Below are positions 59,788-64,000 of a stretch of 64,000 nt of DNA, piece by piece. Positions within the stretch are counted from its first letter, which is position 1, and every line of letters starts with the position of its first letter. Under the pieces are notes generated by a model. It was not told the origin of the DNA and made no database searches. It saw nothing but the letters and a program-made list of their open reading frames with translations. The stretch comes from VXYL01 sp965243095 (GTDB taxonomy: Bacteria; Pseudomonadota; Gammaproteobacteria; Pseudomonadales; Azotimanducaceae): the NCBI GenBank assembly GCA_965243095.1, contig OZ251530.1, forward strand, positions 310,001 to 374,000. The letters are read 5' to 3'. The position numbers and the translations under genes were made by a program.

Positions 59788-59910
59788 GGGTGTACGACAG
59801 ATCTTCGGTGACGGGTGCTGGGAGCGCGGGCGTCTCGCCCGCATGCAGGCGGAACGCCTGCGTTCCCGGCTTGGCACCGACACCGCCCACCAAAGATCTG
59901 TCGTACACCC
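59788..59910. repeat. Nested inverted-repeat element (123 bases) between tadA and sdhC
   Basis: Outer arms 59788-59805 and 59893-59910 (gggtgtacgacagatctt and its reverse complement) match perfectly over 18 bases. Inside, 59820-59843 is identical to the 24-base arm at 39019-39042, followed by a gcaggcg-gaa-cgcctgc hairpin (59845-59861). The structure resembles a MITE or composite repeat. It lies in the region serving the divergent tadA and sdhC promoters. Confidence 0.8.
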
Positions 59911-59981
59911 GGGGGCTATCTGCTTTGGGGGCCCGAAGTAAAGTTGGTGTAAAGTGCGCCCGTCTTTGCCAGAACGATGCC

Positions 59982-60362
59982 ATGTCGGCCGAGCGGCCCG
60001 TCAACCTGCCACTAGCGAGTTTGTTCGCCGCGATGCCGGTGACGGCGGTGGCGTCCATCCTGCATCGCGCCTCCGGCGTCGTGCTGTTCTTCGGGTTACT
60101 CTACTTGGCCTACTTGCTGCACTTGGCGCTGGCGGATGAAGCCGGGTTCGCGCGCGCTGCGGAGCTGGCCACGGCGCCAGCGGGGAAAGGGGCGCTGTGG
60201 ATCATTCTCACCGCCTTGGCCTACCACGTGTTCGCCGGGGTGCGGCACTTGCTGCTGGATTTCCACATCGGCGATTCGCTGGCCGGCGGGCGGACTGGAG
60301 CTTGGCTTTCGGTGGGTTTGGCGGCGGTGGGCGCCGTGTTGGCGGGGGTTTGGCTGTGGTGA
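59982..60362 (+). CDS. sdhC: Succinate dehydrogenase cytochrome b556 subunit
   Basis: 126 aa. PVTAVASILHRASGVVLFFGLLYL is the diagnostic SdhC start with the quinone-site Ser/Arg region, and LTALAYHVFAGVRHLLLDFH holds the haem-ligand His. Three membrane helices. Inner-membrane anchor subunit passing electrons to quinone. Stop overlaps sdhD (GTGA). Confidence 0.93.
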   Translation: MSAERPVNLPLASLFAAMPVTAVASILHRASGVVLFFGLLYLAYLLHLALADEAGFARAAELATAPAGKGALWIILTALAYHVFAGVRHLLLDFHIGDSLAGGRTGAWLSVGLAAVGAVLAGVWLW

Positions 60363-60727
60363 CGCCGGTCGCCAGCCTAGGGCGTAGCGGCCTTGCGGAT
60401 TTCGTGCTGCAGCGCGTCACCGCGGTGGTGTTGCTCGCCTACGCCGGCTGCGTGCTCGGCTTCTTCCTCGCCGCGCCGCCGAGCCACGAACGGCTGGTGG
60501 CGTTCTTCGGCAATCTGCCGATGCGCGGGTTCACCACGCTGGCGGTGCTGGCGCTGGCGGCGCACGGGTGGATCGGCATGTGGACCATCGGCACCGACTA
60601 TGTGCGCCGGCACTACTTCGGCCGCGGCCACGCGGTGTGGTTGGCCGGCTACCAATTCGTTTGCCTAGCGGTGGTGTTCGTCTTCGTGGTGTGGCCGTTG
60701 GCCGTTGTTTGGGGGCTGAACCTGTGA
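60359..60727 (+). CDS. sdhD: Succinate dehydrogenase membrane anchor subunit
   Basis: 122 aa from GTG 60359. LADFVLQRVTAVVLLAYAGCVLGFFL, LAAHGWIGMWTIGTDYV (haem-region His and quinone-site Asp-Tyr) and a third hydrophobic helix VCLAVVFVFVVWPLAVVWG fit SdhD. Longer frames overlapping sdhC are ignored. Stop overlaps sdhA start (GTGA). Confidence 0.92.
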   Translation: MTPVASLGRSGLADFVLQRVTAVVLLAYAGCVLGFFLAAPPSHERLVAFFGNLPMRGFTTLAVLALAAHGWIGMWTIGTDYVRRHYFGRGHAVWLAGYQFVCLAVVFVFVVWPLAVVWGLNL

Positions 60728-62496
60728 GCGCGCTGCCGACGATGGAGTTCGACGGCGTGGTGGTCGGCGGCGGCGGGGCGGGGATGCGCGCCGGTTTGCA
60801 GCTGGCGCGCTCCGGCTTGAAGACGGCAGTGCTCTCCAAGGTGTTTCCCACCCGCTCGCACACGGTGTCGGCGCAGGGCGGCATCACCTGCGCCATCGCC
60901 GCGGAAGATCCCGAGGACGATTGGCGTTGGCACATGTACGACACCGTGAAGGGCTCGGACTACATCGGCGATCAGGACGCCATCGAATACATGTGCAGCG
61001 TGGGCCCGGAAGCGGTGTACGAACTGGAACACATGGGCCTGCCGTTCACGCGCACCGAGAACGGGCGCATCTACCAGCGGCCCTTCGGCGGCCAATCGAA
61101 GAACTTCGGCAAAGGCGGCCAGGCGGCGCGCACCTGCGCGGCGGAGGATCGCACCGGGCACGCGCTGCTGCACACCCTCTACCAGAACAACCTGCGCGCC
61201 GGCACCGTGTTCCTGAACGAGTGGTTCGCGGTGGATCTGGTGGTGAACCAGGACGGCGCGGTGGTCGGCGTGGTGGCCATCGAGATCGAATCCGGGCAGG
61301 TGGTGTTCGTCAAGTCGAAAGCCACGGTGCTGGCCACCGGCGGCGCCGGGCGCATCTACGCCACCACCACCAACGCCATGACCAACACCGGCGATGGCGT
61401 GGGCATGGCGCTGCGGGCGGGCTTCCCGGTGCAGGACATCGAAATGTGGCAGTTCCATCCCACCGGCATCCACCGCGCCGGCGTGCTGGTGACGGAAGGC
61501 TGCCGCGGCGAGGGCGGCTATCTCATCAACAAGGACGGCGAGCGCTTCATGGAGCGCTACGCGCCGAACGCGAAGGATTTGGCCGGGCGCGATGTGGTGG
61601 CGCGGTCGATGGTGCGCGAGATCATGGAGGGCCGGGGCGCCGGGGAGGATGGCGACCATGTGCTGCTGAAGCTCGACCATCTGGGCGAGGAAACGGTGCA
61701 CAAGCGGCTGCCCGGCATCGTCGAACTCTCCAAGACCTTCGCCCACGTCGACCCCACCCGCGAGCCGATTCCGGTGGTGCCCACCTGCCACTACATGATG
61801 GGCGGAGTGCCCACCAACATCCACGGCCAAGGGCTTACGCAAGGCACGGATGGCGAAGACGCGGTGATTCCGGGCCTCTACGCCATCGGCGAAGCGGCGT
61901 GCGTCTCGGTGCATGGCGCCAACCGCTTGGGCGGCAATTCGCTGCTGGATCTGGTGGTGTTCGGGCGCGCCGCCGGTTTGCACATCGAGGAAACCCTGCG
62001 CCAAGGCGTGGCTTTCCGCGCCGCCAGCGACGCGGACGTCGAGCGCGCCGCGGCGCGGCTGCCGCGCTGGGAGCAATCCACCGGCGGCGAATCCGTGGCC
62101 GAGTTGAAGCAGGAGCTGCAGCGCCTCATGCTGGTGAACTTCAACGTCTTCCGCAGCGGCGAGCGGATGCGCGAGAGCATCGCCACGCTTGCGGAACTGC
62201 GCGAACGCATCGGCGCAGCGCATCTGCCGGACAAGAGCCGCGTGTTCAACACCGCCCGCTTGGAGGCGCTGGAACTCGACAATCTGCTCGAAGTGGCCGA
62301 GGCCACCGCCATCGTCGCCGAGGCGCGGGCGGAAAGCCGCGGCGCCCACGCCCGCGACGACCACACCGAGCGCGACGACGACAACTGGCTGTGCCACTCG
62401 CTCTACTTCCCCGCCGAGAAGCGCGTGGCCAAACGCGCCGTGAACTTCGCGCCGAAGACGGTGGACGCCTTCGCCCCGGCGCAGCGCAGCTACTAA
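60724..62496 (+). CDS. sdhA: Succinate dehydrogenase flavoprotein subunit
   Basis: 590 aa from GTG 60724. FAD-binding VVVGGGGAGMRAGLQLA; RSHTVSAQGG with the covalent-FAD His46; QFHPTGIHRAGVLVTEGCRGEGGYL; PTCHYMMGGVPTN; GANRLGGNSLLDLVVFGRAAG; terminal DDNWLCHSLYFPAEKRV. Oxidises succinate to fumarate in the TCA cycle at the inner membrane. SdhE, encoded ~7 kb upstream, flavinylates it. Third gene of a translationally coupled operon. Confidence 0.97.
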   Translation: MSALPTMEFDGVVVGGGGAGMRAGLQLARSGLKTAVLSKVFPTRSHTVSAQGGITCAIAAEDPEDDWRWHMYDTVKGSDYIGDQDAIEYMCSVGPEAVYELEHMGLPFTRTENGRIYQRPFGGQSKNFGKGGQAARTCAAEDRTGHALLHTLYQNNLRAGTVFLNEWFAVDLVVNQDGAVVGVVAIEIESGQVVFVKSKATVLATGGAGRIYATTTNAMTNTGDGVGMALRAGFPVQDIEMWQFHPTGIHRAGVLVTEGCRGEGGYLINKDGERFMERYAPNAKDLAGRDVVARSMVREIMEGRGAGEDGDHVLLKLDHLGEETVHKRLPGIVELSKTFAHVDPTREPIPVVPTCHYMMGGVPTNIHGQGLTQGTDGEDAVIPGLYAIGEAACVSVHGANRLGGNSLLDLVVFGRAAGLHIEETLRQGVAFRAASDADVERAAARLPRWEQSTGGESVAELKQELQRLMLVNFNVFRSGERMRESIATLAELRERIGAAHLPDKSRVFNTARLEALELDNLLEVAEATAIVAEARAESRGAHARDDHTERDDDNWLCHSLYFPAEKRVAKRAVNFAPKTVDAFAPAQRSY

Positions 62497-62539
62497 GGCC
62501 GCGCGGCTAGTCGCAGCATCCGACCACAGGAGCCGAACT

Positions 62540-63244
62540 ATGCAGATCCGCCTCTACCGCTACAACCCGGACACGGACGCCGCGCCGCGCATGGAGGACG
62601 TCGAACTCGACGAGCCGGGTGTGCGCGACCTCATGGTGCTCGACGTGCTGGAGCGCTTGAAGGCCGAGGACCCGTCCATCGCCTACCGCCGCTCCTGCCG
62701 CGAGGGCGTGTGCGGTTCGGACGGCATCAACATGAACGGCAAGAACGGCCTCGCCTGCACCACGCCGGTGGCGGACGTCGCCCCGCGCGGCCGGTTGACG
62801 CTGCGCCCGTTGCCCGGCTTGCCGGTGGTTCGCGATTTGGTGGTGGACATGACGCAGTTCTACCGCCAGTACGAGCGCATCAAGCCGTGGCTGATGAACG
62901 ACGACCCGCCGCCGGCGCAGGAACGCCTGCAGTCGCCGGAGGAGCGCGAAAAACTGAACGGCCTGTACGAGTGCATCCTCTGCGCCTGCTGCTCCACCTC
63001 CTGCCCGTCGTTCTGGTGGAACCCGGACAAGTTCGTGGGCCCCGCCGGCCTGCTGCAGGCGTACCGCTTCCTCGCGGACAGCCGCGACACCGCCACGGAG
63101 GAACGCCTGACGGACTTGGAAGACCCGTTCAGCGTGTACCGTTGCCGCGGCGTGATGAACTGCGTGGATGTTTGTCCGAAAGGCCTGAACCCCACCCGGG
63201 CGATTGGAAAAATCCGCTCGATGATGCTGGCGAGCGGCAACTAA
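62540..63244 (+). CDS. sdhB: Succinate dehydrogenase iron-sulfur subunit
   Basis: 234 aa. 2Fe-2S motif SCREGVCGSDGINMNGKNGLAC with Cys53, Cys58, Asp61 and Cys73; 4Fe-4S motif CILCACCSTSCPSFWWN; 3Fe-4S motif CRGVMNCVDVCPKGLNPTRAIGKIR. Carries electrons from FAD to the quinone. CAGGAG precedes the ATG. 43 bases after sdhA; last gene of sdhCDAB. Confidence 0.97.
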   Translation: MQIRLYRYNPDTDAAPRMEDVELDEPGVRDLMVLDVLERLKAEDPSIAYRRSCREGVCGSDGINMNGKNGLACTTPVADVAPRGRLTLRPLPGLPVVRDLVVDMTQFYRQYERIKPWLMNDDPPPAQERLQSPEEREKLNGLYECILCACCSTSCPSFWWNPDKFVGPAGLLQAYRFLADSRDTATEERLTDLEDPFSVYRCRGVMNCVDVCPKGLNPTRAIGKIRSMMLASGN

Positions 63245-63291
63245 AGCCGCCGCGCCCGCGCGAAACCCCTTCGCTACCTACGGAACACTGG

Positions 63292-64000
63292 ATGATCTTC
63301 GACAGCACCGAGACGTACATCTCCACCGACGAACTCTCCATGGCGGTGGACGCCGCCGTGAAACTCGAACGCCCGCTGTTGGTGAAGGGCGAGCCCGGCA
63401 CCGGCAAGACGCTGCTTGCCGAGGAGGTGGCCGGCACGCTGGGTTTGCGCCTGATCTCCTGGCACATCAAGTCGCAAACCAAGGCGCTGCAAGGGCTCTA
63501 CGAATACGATGCGGTCTCGCGCCTGCGCGATTCCCAGTTGGGCGACGAGCGCGTGGCGGACATCCGCAACTACATCAAGCGCGGCAAGCTGTGGGAGGCG
63601 TTCACCGCGGACGAGCGGGTGGTGCTGCTCATCGACGAGATCGACAAGGCGGACATCGAGTTCCCCAACGACCTGCTGCAAGAGCTGGATCGCATGGAGT
63701 TCTTCGTCTACGAGCTGAACGAAACCATCGTGGCGAAGCACCGGCCCATCGTCATGATCACGTCCAACAACGAGAAGGAACTGCCGGACGCCTTCCTGCG
63801 CCGATGCTTCTTCCACTACATCAACTTTCCGGATCGGGAAACGATGGAGCGCATCGTGGAAGTGCATTTCCCCAGCATCAAGAAGAGTCTGGTGAAAGAG
63901 GCGATGGACATCTTCTTCGACGTGCGCAAAGTGCCCGGCCTGAAGAAAAAGCCCTCCACATCCGAACTCATCGACTGGCTGAAGCTGTTGATGGCGGACG
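63292..64000 (+). CDS. MoxR-type AAA+ ATPase (cut by window edge)
   Basis: At least 236 aa, open at position 64000; the 3' end is not seen. Starts MIFDSTETYIST. Walker A GEPGTGKT at about residues 34-41, Walker B VLLIDEIDKAD, sensor IVMITSNNEKELPDAFLRRCFFHYINFPD, typical of MoxR/CbbQ-like AAA+ proteins that act as chaperones for metalloenzymes together with a VWA-domain partner, usually encoded just downstream. 47 bases after sdhB, same strand, so possibly in the sdh transcript. Confidence 0.88.
   Translation, partial: MIFDSTETYISTDELSMAVDAAVKLERPLLVKGEPGTGKTLLAEEVAGTLGLRLISWHIKSQTKALQGLYEYDAVSRLRDSQLGDERVADIRNYIKRGKLWEAFTADERVVLLIDEIDKADIEFPNDLLQELDRMEFFVYELNETIVAKHRPIVMITSNNEKELPDAFLRRCFFHYINFPDRETMERIVEVHFPSIKKSLVKEAMDIFFDVRKVPGLKKKPSTSELIDWLKLLMAD

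Overview
The window is high-GC, densely coded bacterial DNA with frequent GTG/TTG starts and many 4-base stop/start overlaps (ATGA, GTGA, TTGA). The best taxonomic signal is a gammaproteobacterial set: sdhE followed by a ygfX-like gene facing nadB, plus a complete sdhCDAB operon. Expanded CaiB/BaiF CoA-transferases, Fe(II)/2-oxoglutarate dioxygenases, a sulfatase, an ankyrin protein and AAA-ATPase/PD-(D/E)XK proteins would suit an uncultured marine or host-associated lineage; that part is inference. I saw no rRNA, tRNA, CRISPR array or recognisable transposase.

0-14 kb: an ankyrin protein whose C-terminal domain resembles the Rpn/YhgA nuclease fold with a degraded active site. A minus-strand run follows: two CaiB/BaiF CoA-transferases, a MalT/LuxR-type ATPase regulator ending in a 12-base G tract, a histidine-kinase-like protein and an exported protein. 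Then come a membrane glycosyltransferase-like protein and two tandem, translationally coupled AAA-ATPase/PD-(D/E)XK paralogues that are nearly identical except for one divergent block.

14-25 kb: a plus-strand run (histidine phosphatase, Eis-like acetyltransferase, SirB1-like protein, threonine dehydratase, small membrane protein), an LLM flavin oxidoreductase, a third AAA/PD-(D/E)XK protein, a thiolase-fold/DUF35 pair that looks like a retro-aldolase, a tandem winged-helix protein and an HNH endonuclease.

25-43.8 kb: metabolism. A TauD-family dioxygenase is coupled to a TonB-dependent receptor. Next are a fatty-acid desaturase, a frameshifted ABC exporter, a small monooxygenase, an OLD-like ATPase, a NUDIX hydrolase, an acyl-CoA synthetase, a nitronate-monooxygenase-like enzyme, two DsbA-fold isomerases, a TauD and a PhyH dioxygenase, a phosphodiesterase and a secreted trehalase/GH63-like hydrolase.

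43.8-48.2 kb: an S10 ribosomal operon (rpsJ-rplC-rplD-rplW-rplB-rpsS-rplV-rpsC) with a clear promoter and leader hairpin. It stops after rpsC, with no rplP-rpmC-rpsQ.

48.2-64 kb: a large membrane protein with a duplicated C-terminal domain, a secreted peroxiredoxin coupled to a sulfatase, sdhE-ygfX, nadB, a roadblock-like protein, tadABC, a nested inverted-repeat element, sdhCDAB, and the start of a MoxR-type AAA ATPase cut by the window edge. No gene-free stretch exceeds 300 bases.
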